Shown in pieces: positions 26,665 to 34,831 of a stretch of DNA of 36,333 nucleotides (position 1 is its first letter; each line of letters opens with the position of its first letter). The stretch is from Leptolyngbyaceae cyanobacterium CSU_1_3 (GTDB lineage Bacteria; Cyanobacteriota; Cyanobacteriia; Leptolyngbyales; Leptolyngbyaceae), in the NCBI GenBank assembly GCA_012034655.1, contig JAAUOZ010000040.1:1-36333 (forward strand). Direction: 5' to 3'. Below the pieces are notes generated by a model, which was given only the letters and a program-made list of their open reading frames with translations, searched no databases and was not told where the DNA came from. Position numbers and translations under genes: made by a program.

Positions 26665-28020
26665 GTGACTAAGCTTGAATCGACTCACTCACTCAATCCA
26701 TCCTCAACTAGAGGAAAAGCACTCGCACAGCCAATCCTAACCCTCACTGATGCGATCGCAATCATTGTAGGAATTGTAATTGGTGCTGGAATCTTTGAAA
26801 CACCTGCCCTTGTCGCTGCCAATAGTAGTAGTGGCTTTATAGTTCTATTGATCTGGCTAACTGGGGGTGTTATTTCTCTAATTGGGGCCCTGTGCTATGC
26901 CGAGCTAGCAACTGCTTACCCAGACGTAGGTGGAACCTATGAGTACCTCAAACGTGCCTTTGGGCAAAATCTCGCCTTTCTCTTTGCCTGGGCGCGTATG
27001 ACCGTGATTCAAACCGGATCAATTGCACTCCTCGCCTTCGTATTTGGGGACTATGCTTCGCAATTGTTCCGCTTAGGGTCGTTCTCAACTTCAATTTATG
27101 CAGGGATAGCGATCGCACTGCTCACTAGTTTTAATATTCTCGGCATTCGGCAAGGCAAACGAATTCAAAACTGGCTCACCGTCATTACCATTTTGGGACT
27201 TTTGACAGTCATTGTATTAGGGTTACTATTCGCTTCTCCTTCACCTCAGCTAACAACACCAACTGTTGTATCAAGTCGCTGGGGTTCGGCAATGCTGTTT
27301 GTTTTATTGTCCTATGGTGGATGGAACGAAGCGGCTTATATTTCAGCAGAAATTCGGCAGCCACAACGCAATATTGTACGATCGCTGCTCTGGAGTATTG
27401 GCATTATCACCACATTGTACCTGCTGATTAATGTCGCATTTCTACAAGGGTTGGGCTTATCTAGAATGGCACAATCTCAAGCGATCGCTGCCGATCTCAT
27501 GCGCCAAGCATTGGGAGAACCAGGAGCCGTTTTGATTAGCGCGTTGATTGCCCTGACTGCATTAGGCTCACTGAATGCTTCGATTTTTACGGGAGCAAGA
27601 ACTAACTATGCCCTTGGACAGGATGTATCATTGTTCAGCTTTTTGGGGCGATGGCGAACTCAGATAGGAGTGCCAATGATGGGATTTTTAGTTCAAGGCG
27701 CGATCGCACTCATGCTGATCTGGATGGGGACATTAACCCGCAATGGTTTTGAAGCAATGGTCGATTACACGGCTCCCATATTTTGGTTCTTCTTTTTGCT
27801 GAGTGGCATTGCATTATTCCGGCTTAGAGCGCAAGATCCCCATAGACTTCGCCCCTTTCAAGTTCCGTTTTATCCAGTCACACCCTTACTGTTTTGTATG
27901 GTGTGTAGTTATCTGTTGTATTCCAGCTTGGTCTACACCGGGTTAGGTGCAGCTTTTGGTGTCATTGTTGTTGTTCTTGGCATTCCGTTACTGCATTGGT
28001 CAAAGTACCGTCATTCTTAG
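26665..28020 (+). CDS. APC family amino acid permease
   Basis: The protein has 451 residues and about 12 membrane segments. The first carries the APC superfamily substrate motif IVGIVIGAGIFETPALVA (about 34-51), followed by GGVISLIGALCYAELATAYP and GGTYEYLKRAFG, typical of LAT/SteT-type amino acid exchangers. Substrate specificity cannot be read. The GTG at 26665 is the only start close to the family N terminus. A nine-codon reading frame (ATG 26639, MTTLAEGKL) ends in a TGA overlapping that GTG, which could couple translation. The methyltransferase gene follows after 43 bp on the same strand and may be co-transcribed. Confidence 0.9.
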   Translation: MTKLESTHSLNPSSTRGKALAQPILTLTDAIAIIVGIVIGAGIFETPALVAANSSSGFIVLLIWLTGGVISLIGALCYAELATAYPDVGGTYEYLKRAFGQNLAFLFAWARMTVIQTGSIALLAFVFGDYASQLFRLGSFSTSIYAGIAIALLTSFNILGIRQGKRIQNWLTVITILGLLTVIVLGLLFASPSPQLTTPTVVSSRWGSAMLFVLLSYGGWNEAAYISAEIRQPQRNIVRSLLWSIGIITTLYLLINVAFLQGLGLSRMAQSQAIAADLMRQALGEPGAVLISALIALTALGSLNASIFTGARTNYALGQDVSLFSFLGRWRTQIGVPMMGFLVQGAIALMLIWMGTLTRNGFEAMVDYTAPIFWFFFLLSGIALFRLRAQDPHRLRPFQVPFYPVTPLLFCMVCSYLLYSSLVYTGLGAAFGVIVVVLGIPLLHWSKYRHS

Positions 28021-28063
28021 TACAAAACTCTTAGTACAAAAGCACAAAAAAGGAGACAGAGAC

Positions 28064-28711
28064 ATGAACTTTAAGCGCTTATTTGCTGGATTGGTTATTG
28101 GATTAAGCCTTTCAGGCGCGGGATTGAGTTGTACTCAGCAACGCGATTTTCAAGCCGATGCCCAAACAAGCCCGGCGACGACTCAACAGCCTCAAACACA
28201 AGCTCCAGAGCGCACTCCGGATGTTCCTTATGTACCAACTCCAGAGGTTGTGGTTAATAGAATGCTACAGATTGCCAAGGTGAACAGCAATGATGTTGTG
28301 TACGATTTAGGCAGCGGTGATGGTCGAATTCCGATTATGGCAGTTCAGCGATATGGTGCGCGTCGGGCTGTGGGGGTGGATATTAACCCAGAACGAGTGC
28401 GCGAGGCAAATCAGAATGCTCAAAAGGCGAAAGTTACCGATCGGGTTGAGTTTCGCCAGCAAGATTTGTTTCAAACTGACTTACGCGAAGCTTCGGTTGT
28501 CACCCTTTATCTATTGCCCGACGTGAATTTACGCCTTCGCCCCAAGCTCTTGAGTGAACTGAAACCGGGTACTCGCATTGTTTCTCATGCCTTTGATATG
28601 GGCGATTGGAAACCAGAACGAATTGAAAATGTGGATGGTCGCACCATCTACTACTGGACAGTCCCAGAGAATATCCCTGCAAACTTAGAATATATTTTTG
28701 GGCATTGCTAA
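28064..28711 (+). CDS. Exported SAM-dependent methyltransferase
   Basis: The product has 215 residues. ATG 28064 has AGGAG eight bases upstream. The first 25 residues form a signal peptide (FKRLFAGLVIGLSLSGAG) ending near LSC; the cysteine could be lipidated, although the lipobox is not canonical. A linker rich in T, Q and P precedes a class I methyltransferase domain with VVYDLGSGDGRIPIMA (motif I, about 84-99), GVDINPERV, FRQQDLF, and LLPDVNLRLRPKLLSELKPG. SAM is cytosolic, so an exported methyltransferase is odd; cyanobacterial relatives with such leaders exist to my recollection, but I cannot name a substrate. Confidence 0.85.
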   Translation: MNFKRLFAGLVIGLSLSGAGLSCTQQRDFQADAQTSPATTQQPQTQAPERTPDVPYVPTPEVVVNRMLQIAKVNSNDVVYDLGSGDGRIPIMAVQRYGARRAVGVDINPERVREANQNAQKAKVTDRVEFRQQDLFQTDLREASVVTLYLLPDVNLRLRPKLLSELKPGTRIVSHAFDMGDWKPERIENVDGRTIYYWTVPENIPANLEYIFGHC

Positions 28712-28785
28712 AGTTAGACATGAAGTGCTAAATCTGCCCTCATCCTCTTCCAAAGGGCTATCCATTACTTCGAGCTTGCACCAAG

Positions 28786-28903
28786 TAGACCTCCTGCGTG
28801 AATTTGGATAGCCCTTCTCACGCCGGGGGGCGAGAACTTTGCCACCTCTTCTCCCCAGGGAGAGAGCGTAGGGTGAGGGCAGAGTATTCGTGCAAGAGAT
28901 CTA
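28786..28903 (-). mobile_element. MITE family B, copy A
   Basis: A 118-bp element with 18-base terminal repeats: TAGACCTCCTGCGTGAAT at the left and ATTCGTGCAAGAGATCTA at the right (complement TAGATCTCTTGCACGAAT; 14 of 18 match). The body includes a GGTGAGGGC segment. It is inverted relative to the copy at 30965-31213. Non-coding. Confidence 0.75.
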
Positions 28904-28999
28904 TTACATCACCATGCAGGAATAACTTGGCGAGGGAGCTAGGAGGAGATGCCTGAAGGATACGATCGTAGTAATTAGCCAGCCATCCAGTTTCATAGG

Positions 29000-29337
29000 C
29001 TAGAGGGCTTCCTGGATGGCTTCTGCATATTGTTTCTTAGGTTTTAACCCAGCAAGCTGTTTCAGAATGGTCTCCCCTTCAACAAAATAACTGTGGGGGC
29101 ACTCCGCACACCCAACTCCACTGCAAGCTCTGGCTCTTCTGTCATATCAATCACTACCAGGTGAATCTTGCCGATATGGTCAGTTACCAACTGCTCTAAT
29201 ACTGGTGTAAGCGTTTGGCAAGAAGGACAATGAGGAGCAACAAATTTGACTAGAATCAGAGCTTCAGACTCTTGCTGCAATTGTTTTAGAGAGTTTCGTC
29301 CCTCAGCACTAGAAATCTGATTTAAGGTATCTGACAT
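29000..29337 (-). pseudogene. Thioredoxin, frameshift near the C terminus
   Basis: The frame from 29337 gives a thioredoxin fold with active site APHCPSCQTL (residues about 34-43), VVIDMTEEPELAVELGVRSAPTVILLKG, the cis-proline included, and then stops early at RPF. Adding one G to the four-base run at 29074-29077 (C on plus) gives KGETILKQLAGLKPKKQYAE then AIQEAL and a stop at 29000, for 112 residues, exactly thioredoxin size. CPSC instead of CGPC suggests a specialised redox potential or partner. It is last in the minus-strand redox cluster after CcdA; GGAG lies eight bases before the ATG. An inverted repeat (AGCCATCCAG/CTGGATGGCT, 28981-29021) surrounds the restored stop. Confidence 0.85.
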
Positions 29338-29437
29338 TCTTCTTTCTCCTACATTCGTTGACTATTAATTGACTGATCACAGTTGTATGGCTCCCCGTCC
29401 AGTGCTATCAAGCCCAAGCTTTCGGCTCTCACTAAAT

Positions 29438-30286
29438 TTAGCTTCCAAAGAACCATTGAGTGCCTGTAATCAAGTAGTATACGCCCGTCAAAATCAGCGC
29501 CAAACTGCCAAAGCGAATAATGTTCTCAGAATGCTTCAACAACTGATTGCTTTGTTTCGCCAGTCCTGTAAACAAACTGGCTAGAAAAATCAGGCTAGTA
29601 TACCCCAAGGCGTAGCTAACCATTGTCAGCATTCCTAGAATTTGAGATCCCGTTGCGGCGGCGGCTGCCAGTACGGCAAATAACACCGGACTCGCACAGG
29701 GAGAGCTAACTAGGGCAAAGGTCAACCCCACTCCATAGGGCCCAGCATGGGGAAGATTGACTTCTAACGACGGTAGCGGCAGCTTGATAACCCCCATTAA
29801 CCATAGCCCCATCACAGCCATGATCATTCCCACAATCACGTTGATATAGCCTCGGTACTCAACCATGATGGCTCCAGCAAAGGAGGAGACCAAGCCAAGC
29901 AGACTCAAAATCGTGACGGCTCCTAGAACAAACAAGCCAGCCTTTGTAAAAGCATCCCAACGGGATTTGATCTTGAGTGTGCCGATGTAGCTGAGGTTGA
30001 CGGGCAACAGCGCTAAAATACAGGGCGACACACTCGCGAGTACTCCCCCCACAAATGCCAACGGCAGCAATACGATCGGATTTGCTGTATTTTGCTGAAC
30101 AAACCACTGCTGATATCGATTTTCAACGATCGAAATGACCTGTTCGATCGGATGACTAATCACCGATCCAAAAGTCACAACTAGGATGAGGGAGAGCAAT
30201 CCCAATCCACCGTAAATCAGCCATTTTTTGGGTATTTTAGAGCGTCGCGAGGGATCTTGTTCTGTTGGTGCGGGAATTCGGGTCAT
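29438..30286 (-). CDS. ccdA: CcdA-type membrane thiol-disulfide transporter
   Basis: The product has 282 residues. After an N-terminal cytoplasmic stretch and one extra helix (YGGLGLLSLILVVTFGSVI) comes the six-helix CcdA/DsbD-beta core. Its key cysteines are in SVSPCILALLPVNLSYIG (about 90) and SSPCASPVLFAVLAA (about 199). Such proteins pass electrons from cytosolic thioredoxin to periplasmic or lumenal thioredoxin-like proteins, for example in cytochrome c maturation. AAGGAG lies eight bases before ATG 30286. It sits between an exported thioredoxin-like lipoprotein and a cytosolic thioredoxin, the exact partners such a carrier needs. It differs from the usual ccsB-linked CcdA in having the extra N-terminal helix. 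Confidence 0.9.
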   Translation of the reverse strand: MTRIPAPTEQDPSRRSKIPKKWLIYGGLGLLSLILVVTFGSVISHPIEQVISIVENRYQQWFVQQNTANPIVLLPLAFVGGVLASVSPCILALLPVNLSYIGTLKIKSRWDAFTKAGLFVLGAVTILSLLGLVSSFAGAIMVEYRGYINVIVGMIMAVMGLWLMGVIKLPLPSLEVNLPHAGPYGVGLTFALVSSPCASPVLFAVLAAAAATGSQILGMLTMVSYALGYTSLIFLASLFTGLAKQSNQLLKHSENIIRFGSLALILTGVYYLITGTQWFFGS

Positions 30287-30368
30287 ATAAGGTCTCCTTG
30301 AGGCATCCAGAAGTTGAAAGCTTCAGAAAAGCATTGCGAAACAAATTGCGTAGCTTCTTCTCGCTAGT

Positions 30369-30896
30369 CTATTGAGTCAGGGCAGGATCAAGAACTGTCT
30401 TGTAATCTGCCAGATTTGCATTGTTGCGGTGTTGCGCCAGAACTTTGCCTGTTGCAGGGTCAATGATAGCGACCATGCCTGTTTGAGCTTTGTTCGCCGC
30501 CAAAAAATCAATGAGTCCAAGCTGTTTTGCTTTCTTTTCTGCTTCAGCCGCCGTGGACTGACTACTCACATCCAAGACGACGAAATTGACTTTTCCTTCA
30601 TAGTCTTTTTTCAGTTGTGACAATGTGGGCGCAATGTTTTTGCACGCAGAACACCAAGTAGCAAAGACATCAACGACAACGGGTTTGCCCTGCAATTCTT
30701 GTGCCAAAGGTGCGCCTACTGGATTTGCTTTGCTTGCACAAGGATTTGCTTTAGAAGCACAAGGATTTGCTTGAACTTCAGTAACTGTGCTAGCAGATGT
30801 TTTTGTTTTCGCTGCACAAGGATTTGAGCAACCTACAACTGTTCCAAGACTCAGGAGCGAAATGACTGCAAGTACAGAGAAATATTGAATCTTCAT
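30369..30896 (-). CDS. Thioredoxin-like lipoprotein with NPCASKA repeats
   Basis: The product has 175 residues. A signal peptide ends in a lipobox VVGC (Cys23), so it is probably lipid-anchored outside the inner membrane. The linker carries NPCAAK, NPCASKA and NPCASKA, a cysteine repeat also known from other cyanobacterial proteins and possibly metal-binding (inference). The thioredoxin domain has FATWCSACKNIAP (active site CSAC, about 80-88), then VNFVVLDVSS and a C-terminal GMVAIIDPATGKVLAQHRNN. It is a close paralogue of the protein at 31225-31734. It lies 82 bp upstream of ccdA on the same strand, implying that CcdA reduces it. Confidence 0.9.
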   Translation of the reverse strand: MKIQYFSVLAVISLLSLGTVVGCSNPCAAKTKTSASTVTEVQANPCASKANPCASKANPVGAPLAQELQGKPVVVDVFATWCSACKNIAPTLSQLKKDYEGKVNFVVLDVSSQSTAAEAEKKAKQLGLIDFLAANKAQTGMVAIIDPATGKVLAQHRNNANLADYKTVLDPALTQ

Positions 30897-30964
30897 GGCA
30901 TTACTTCCTCAAATAATAATGAGCTTTGCTGCGATTTCCCTGTCGGGAACTGCGAAGCAACTAA

Positions 30965-31213
30965 TAGATCTCTTGCACGAATACTCTATCACCCTCAGCC
31001 CTCTCCCCACGGAGAGGAAACCAGAGAAAGCAAGTCTGATATACTTTGTCAGGGCATAAAATTAAAGATTTTGGACGGGGTGCAGGGGTGGAACCCTGGC
31101 TGGGGCGCAGCCCCCACACCCCTTCTAAACCAAAATCTATAGGCTGACGCAGTATAGCTTCCTTCTCCCTGGAGCGAGGGAGGAGGGCTGTCCGAATTCA
31201 CGCAGGAGGTCTA
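30965..31213 (+). mobile_element. MITE family B, copy B, interrupted by a MITE copy
   Basis: The ends TAGATCTCTTGCACGAAT (30965-30982) and ATTCACGCAGGAGGTCTA (31196-31213) are the same 18-base terminal repeats as copy A at 28786-28903. The interior is interrupted by the 119-bp MITE at 31039-31157. Removing that leaves about 130 bp, close to the 118 bp of copy A. It separates the two paralogous thioredoxin-like genes of the redox cluster. Confidence 0.75.
31039..31157 (-). repeat. MITE-like element, copy 2 (nested)
   Basis: An inverted copy of the element at 122-242, nearly identical in its body, but with its two hairpin loops in the same plus-strand orientation (GCA at 31107-31109, GGA at 31090-31092) as copy 1. 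It is inserted inside MITE family B copy B, so it arrived later than that element. Confidence 0.85.
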
Positions 31214-31224
31214 ATATGTCCTAA

Positions 31225-31734
31225 CTAACGGGCGAGAGCAGCATTCAATACAGAAGTGTAGGCAGATTTGTTCGCATTATTCCGATGCTGTGTCAAAACA
31301 TTTCCGGTTGCCGGATCAATAATGGCGACCATGCCTGTCTGTGCTTTGTTCGCTGAGAAAAATTGACCTAGCCCTAGCGCTTTAGCTTGGCTTTCTGCTT
31401 GGTTAGCTTTGGATTTATCGCTCACATCCAGAACTATGAAGTGAACTCGATCGCCATATTGCTGTTTTAGCTGAGAAAGGGTCGGCGCAATATTTCTGCA
31501 AGCAGAGCACCAACTCGCGTAGATATCCACGACTACAGGCTTTCCTTGCAGTTGCTTTGCTAAAGATCTACCGACATTCTGGTTTGCTTGTGCGATGAGT
31601 GTAGAGCGCAACTCCGCAGAAAGCGGTCGAACTGGGGTTGCAGATGCTTTAACGGATACTGCACTGACCAAGGAGGCTGCGATCGCTAAACTACTGAGAC
31701 CTAAACCGAACCATGATGCCGACTGTTGACGCAT
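31225..31734 (-). CDS. Exported thioredoxin-like protein
   Basis: The product is 169 residues from ATG 31734 (GAGG about nine bases upstream); the frame extends to 31797. A signal peptide or anchor (WFGLGLSSLAIAASLVSAVSV) precedes a linker without the NPCASKA repeats. The thioredoxin domain, IYASWCSACRNIAPTLSQLK (active site CSAC), is about two-thirds identical by eye to that of the neighbour at 30369. The shared tail GMVAIIDPATGNVLTQHRNN shows recent duplication. It is probably periplasmic or lumenal and reduced by CcdA. The pair is now split by nested mobile elements. Confidence 0.9.
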   Translation of the reverse strand: MRQQSASWFGLGLSSLAIAASLVSAVSVKASATPVRPLSAELRSTLIAQANQNVGRSLAKQLQGKPVVVDIYASWCSACRNIAPTLSQLKQQYGDRVHFIVLDVSDKSKANQAESQAKALGLGQFFSANKAQTGMVAIIDPATGNVLTQHRNNANKSAYTSVLNAALAR

Positions 31735-32018
31735 ATCCAACCTCAAAAATCTAGAATATATTCGCCTAAGAGCAGTAAGGGGTGGCTTAACCCTCAAGCC
31801 AGAAGAACAAATATTTGTACTTCCCTTGCTGCGGTCTTCTGAATTAAATGCTAGAAAAATGAGTGTCAGATGAGGATTAGCTGGATACTAGATAAAATCT
31901 GATTTTCAGCAAAAATTCATCTTGGCATCAGAAACGACTCATACACATACTAGATTTTTCCTATACAGTGAAGGCTAAACCTAATTCAGATTAAAGCAAC
32001 AAATAACGATAACCAACT

Positions 32019-32657
32019 ATGACAAAACAAGACTGGTTTGTGACGAATGAGGGACAGTGCCATCCTTGGGAGGTTGTCAGCCAAGCTGAAGAATTGACTC
32101 GACCCTACCGACTCTACCGCTTTCTCTCTGATCTAGAAGATGTGCTCGATCGCATTACTGATGACCAGCAACGACTTCAGGCAATTTGCCCGCTAGTTCG
32201 CAAGCTGTTGACCAGTGCTTCTTGGCTCCAATTGCCCTTGCTCCAGCCTGATCCTGGCACAGGTTGGGCAGTCTCTACGTTATATGATGAACCATTTTTT
32301 CCGTTGACGATTCAGTTAGTCGCTTGGGAGCCAGGCATTGCTTCGCCTATTCATAATCATGGGAGTTGGGGATTGGTCGCATTGCTGAGTGGACAGGAGA
32401 AGAACATATTCTGGCAGCGTTCTCCAAGCTTAGAAAGCCCCGATTGCATCAAGCCTGTGGGCGATCGCTTGCTCACTCCCGGTGATATTCTGTGCTTGAT
32501 GCCAGACGCAATTCATCACATTGAAGCGATTAGCGCCGAGTGCAACTCCGAAGCAATCGGCGACCAACCAACTATTAGCTTTAATCTATATGGTGAAACG
32601 GACTACGATCGACGATTTGAGTTTGACCCAATCCAAGGCACTGCAAAAAACTTTTAA
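32019..32657 (+). CDS. Cysteine-dioxygenase-like cupin
   Basis: A 212-residue soluble protein. The cupin core has the iron-binding pattern GIASPIHNHGSWGLVALLSG (His at about 114 and 116) and the later histidines in DAIHHIEAIS, giving the three-histidine site of cysteine dioxygenase-type thiol dioxygenases, which oxidise thiols such as cysteine or 3-mercaptopropionate to sulfinates. The exact thiol substrate is not readable. It heads a plus-strand unit with the kinase (33 bp downstream) and regulator. It is divergent from the thioredoxin/CcdA cluster, so a link to thiol homeostasis is a reasonable inference. Confidence 0.85.
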   Translation: MTKQDWFVTNEGQCHPWEVVSQAEELTRPYRLYRFLSDLEDVLDRITDDQQRLQAICPLVRKLLTSASWLQLPLLQPDPGTGWAVSTLYDEPFFPLTIQLVAWEPGIASPIHNHGSWGLVALLSGQEKNIFWQRSPSLESPDCIKPVGDRLLTPGDILCLMPDAIHHIEAISAECNSEAIGDQPTISFNLYGETDYDRRFEFDPIQGTAKNF

Positions 32658-32690
32658 TATTCCAACTTTCTACTTAACTTGAATGTTCCC

Positions 32691-34157
32691 ATGAAACTGA
32701 GCCGCTCGCTTCGAGCCACTATCACCTCGTTCACAGGCAAGCGGATTTCTATCTCTTCGCTTCAGTTTCGCCTGACGCTGGAAGTGGCCACACTCGCAAT
32801 TTTAGGACTCGGTAGTGTAGCAGTTTGGGCGGGTTGGCAAATGGAGCAAAATCTAGTGGCTGCCCACAAACAAACGCTGGAATATATTGCAACGCGCTTT
32901 CCTGATCAGATTCAGCTTTATAGCGAGATGGGCGCGATCGAAACCGGGTTAGAACGAACTATCCATAAAGTCTCAACACCCGGCTTAGTCGTATGGGTGA
33001 AAAACTCGGATGGCAAGCTCTTGGCACAATCTTCTGGAATAGCTCAATCTTCGCCTAAAATTCAGCAGGTTGATGCCCTGGCTCAAGTGCCAGAAAAGCC
33101 GCAAGTCGTTCGTTTTGGCGATCGAGACATCGTACTATGCGGAAGCCCGCTCGCGATCAATGGCAAAATATTTGGTAAGCTATTTCTCGCTCAAGACATC
33201 ACAGAAGATCAGCAAAAACTATACACTGGGCTTTGGAGATTGTTGCTGGTTAGTGTGTTGGCGATCGTCATTTTGATTGTTGCAATCTCCAAACGAATTC
33301 ACAAAGCAATGCAGCCTTTGGCACGGATGAGCCAGATTGCGAGTGCCGTTTCTGCGGATGACTTAGGGGGTGATCTAAATGAGGCACAACTTCAACTACA
33401 TCGCGCACCCGACGAAATTTTGGGACTAGCACAAGCCTTTAACTCAATGTTGTTTCGGTTGTCGGGTGCTTGGGAACAACAACGTCAATTTGTCGGTAAT
33501 GTTTCCCATGAATTACGCACTCCCTTAACAGTTGTTCTTGGTTATCTGCAAAGCCTTTTGCGTCGAAGTACGAACTTAAACCCCTATCAACAGCAAGCTT
33601 TGGAAACTGCCGTTGCGGAAACCGAGCGCACAATCCGAATGCTGCAAGATTTGCTTGATCTGGCGCGGGCAGACAGTGGCAACTTGCACTTTCGACTGAA
33701 TCCGGTCATGCTGAACACGCTAGTAGCGGAAGTGGCAGCCATGAGCCAAAAGGTTAGTAATCGGCAAATTGTTGTGTTGTCTACAAATGAGGATGTTGTC
33801 ACTTGTGCCGATCAAGATCGCTTACAGCAAGTTCTCATTAATCTAGTCGATAATGCAATCAAGTATTCTGGCTCAGAACACCCTGTTGAGCTAGTTTTAG
33901 AGAAAACAGAGCAATCCGCGATGATTCATGTACACGATCGTGGCGTTGGTATTTCTTTATCCCATCAAACCCGCATTTTTGAGCGATTTTATCGAGTAGA
34001 TGAAGCAATGACCCGTTCTAGAGACGGCACAGGGTTAGGATTAGCGATCTCCAAAAGCTTGATCGAAGGAATGATGGGCCGAATTACAGTACGATCGAAA
34101 CCTGGTGAGGGAAGTACGTTTACCATCACTCTACCTCTTTGGAAACCAGAACGATGA
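32691..34157 (+). CDS. Membrane sensor histidine kinase
   Basis: About 488 residues. A first helix (VATLAILGLGSVAVWAGW, about 31-48), an extracytoplasmic sensor domain of about 125 residues with one cysteine (DIVLCGSPLA), a second helix (LLLVSVLAIVILIVAIS), a HAMP segment, then the phosphoacceptor H in NVSHELRTPLTVV, an N-box NLVDNAIKYS, G1 DRGVGIS and G2 GTGLGLAIS. All catalytic parts are present. ATG 32691 was preferred to a TTG at 32679. It overlaps the response regulator start by four bases (ATGA), so the two are translationally coupled. The signal is unknown. Confidence 0.95.
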   Translation: MKLSRSLRATITSFTGKRISISSLQFRLTLEVATLAILGLGSVAVWAGWQMEQNLVAAHKQTLEYIATRFPDQIQLYSEMGAIETGLERTIHKVSTPGLVVWVKNSDGKLLAQSSGIAQSSPKIQQVDALAQVPEKPQVVRFGDRDIVLCGSPLAINGKIFGKLFLAQDITEDQQKLYTGLWRLLLVSVLAIVILIVAISKRIHKAMQPLARMSQIASAVSADDLGGDLNEAQLQLHRAPDEILGLAQAFNSMLFRLSGAWEQQRQFVGNVSHELRTPLTVVLGYLQSLLRRSTNLNPYQQQALETAVAETERTIRMLQDLLDLARADSGNLHFRLNPVMLNTLVAEVAAMSQKVSNRQIVVLSTNEDVVTCADQDRLQQVLINLVDNAIKYSGSEHPVELVLEKTEQSAMIHVHDRGVGISLSHQTRIFERFYRVDEAMTRSRDGTGLGLAISKSLIEGMMGRITVRSKPGEGSTFTITLPLWKPER

Positions 34158-34831
34158 CTGACAATATTCTTCTTGTTGAAGATGACCCCAAACTTGCAGA
34201 GTTTATTAGAACAGAACTTAGCCTAGAAGGGTATCACGTCACAGTTGCCTCAGATGGAATGCAAGGTCTCACGATCGCCCGTGAGGCTCAACCCGATCTG
34301 TTGATCTTAGATTGGATGCTACCCGGTATTTCTGGCTTAGATTTGTGTCTACGCTTGCGGAAAACAGGGTTTCAAGCGCCGATTATTTTGTTGACCGCCA
34401 GAGATGAAGTGCCCGATCGGGTGACGGGTTTAAATGCGGGGGCCGATGATTATGTCACAAAGCCCTTCAGCATTGAGGAACTGTTAGCAAGAGTGAAAGC
34501 CCGCCTGCGCCGCGTTCATCCTGAAGAGCCAGATGTGCTGGAGTTTGAAGACCTGAGCTTAAATCGCCTGACTCGCGAAGTGCATCGAGCCACTCACTTG
34601 ATTGAATTAACCGCCAAAGAATTTGATCTACTAGAGTTATTGCTGCGCCATCCTCGTCAAGTACTCACTCGCGATCAAATTCTAGAAAAGGTTTGGGGCT
34701 ATGACTTTATGGGCGAGTCAAACATCATAGAAGTCTATGTTCGAGCGTTACGAATCAAGTTAGAGGCAAACCACGCAAAACGCTTAGTTCATACCATTCG
34801 CGGAGTCGGCTATGTGGTGCGAGAGCATTAA
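34154..34831 (+). CDS. OmpR-family response regulator
   Basis: The 225-residue protein has a receiver domain with acidic pocket VEDD (about 8-11), phosphoacceptor aspartate in LLILDWMLPG (about 53), the threonine in LLTARD and lysine in VTKPFS. It is joined to a winged-helix DNA-binding domain with LTAKEFDLLELLLRHP, WGYDF and VRALRIKLE. The ATG at 34154 overlaps the kinase stop. It is of the RppA/NrsR/CopR type by eye, but that does not establish a stimulus. Targets could include the divergent redox cluster, which is inference. Confidence 0.95.
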   Translation: MTDNILLVEDDPKLAEFIRTELSLEGYHVTVASDGMQGLTIAREAQPDLLILDWMLPGISGLDLCLRLRKTGFQAPIILLTARDEVPDRVTGLNAGADDYVTKPFSIEELLARVKARLRRVHPEEPDVLEFEDLSLNRLTREVHRATHLIELTAKEFDLLELLLRHPRQVLTRDQILEKVWGYDFMGESNIIEVYVRALRIKLEANHAKRLVHTIRGVGYVVREH

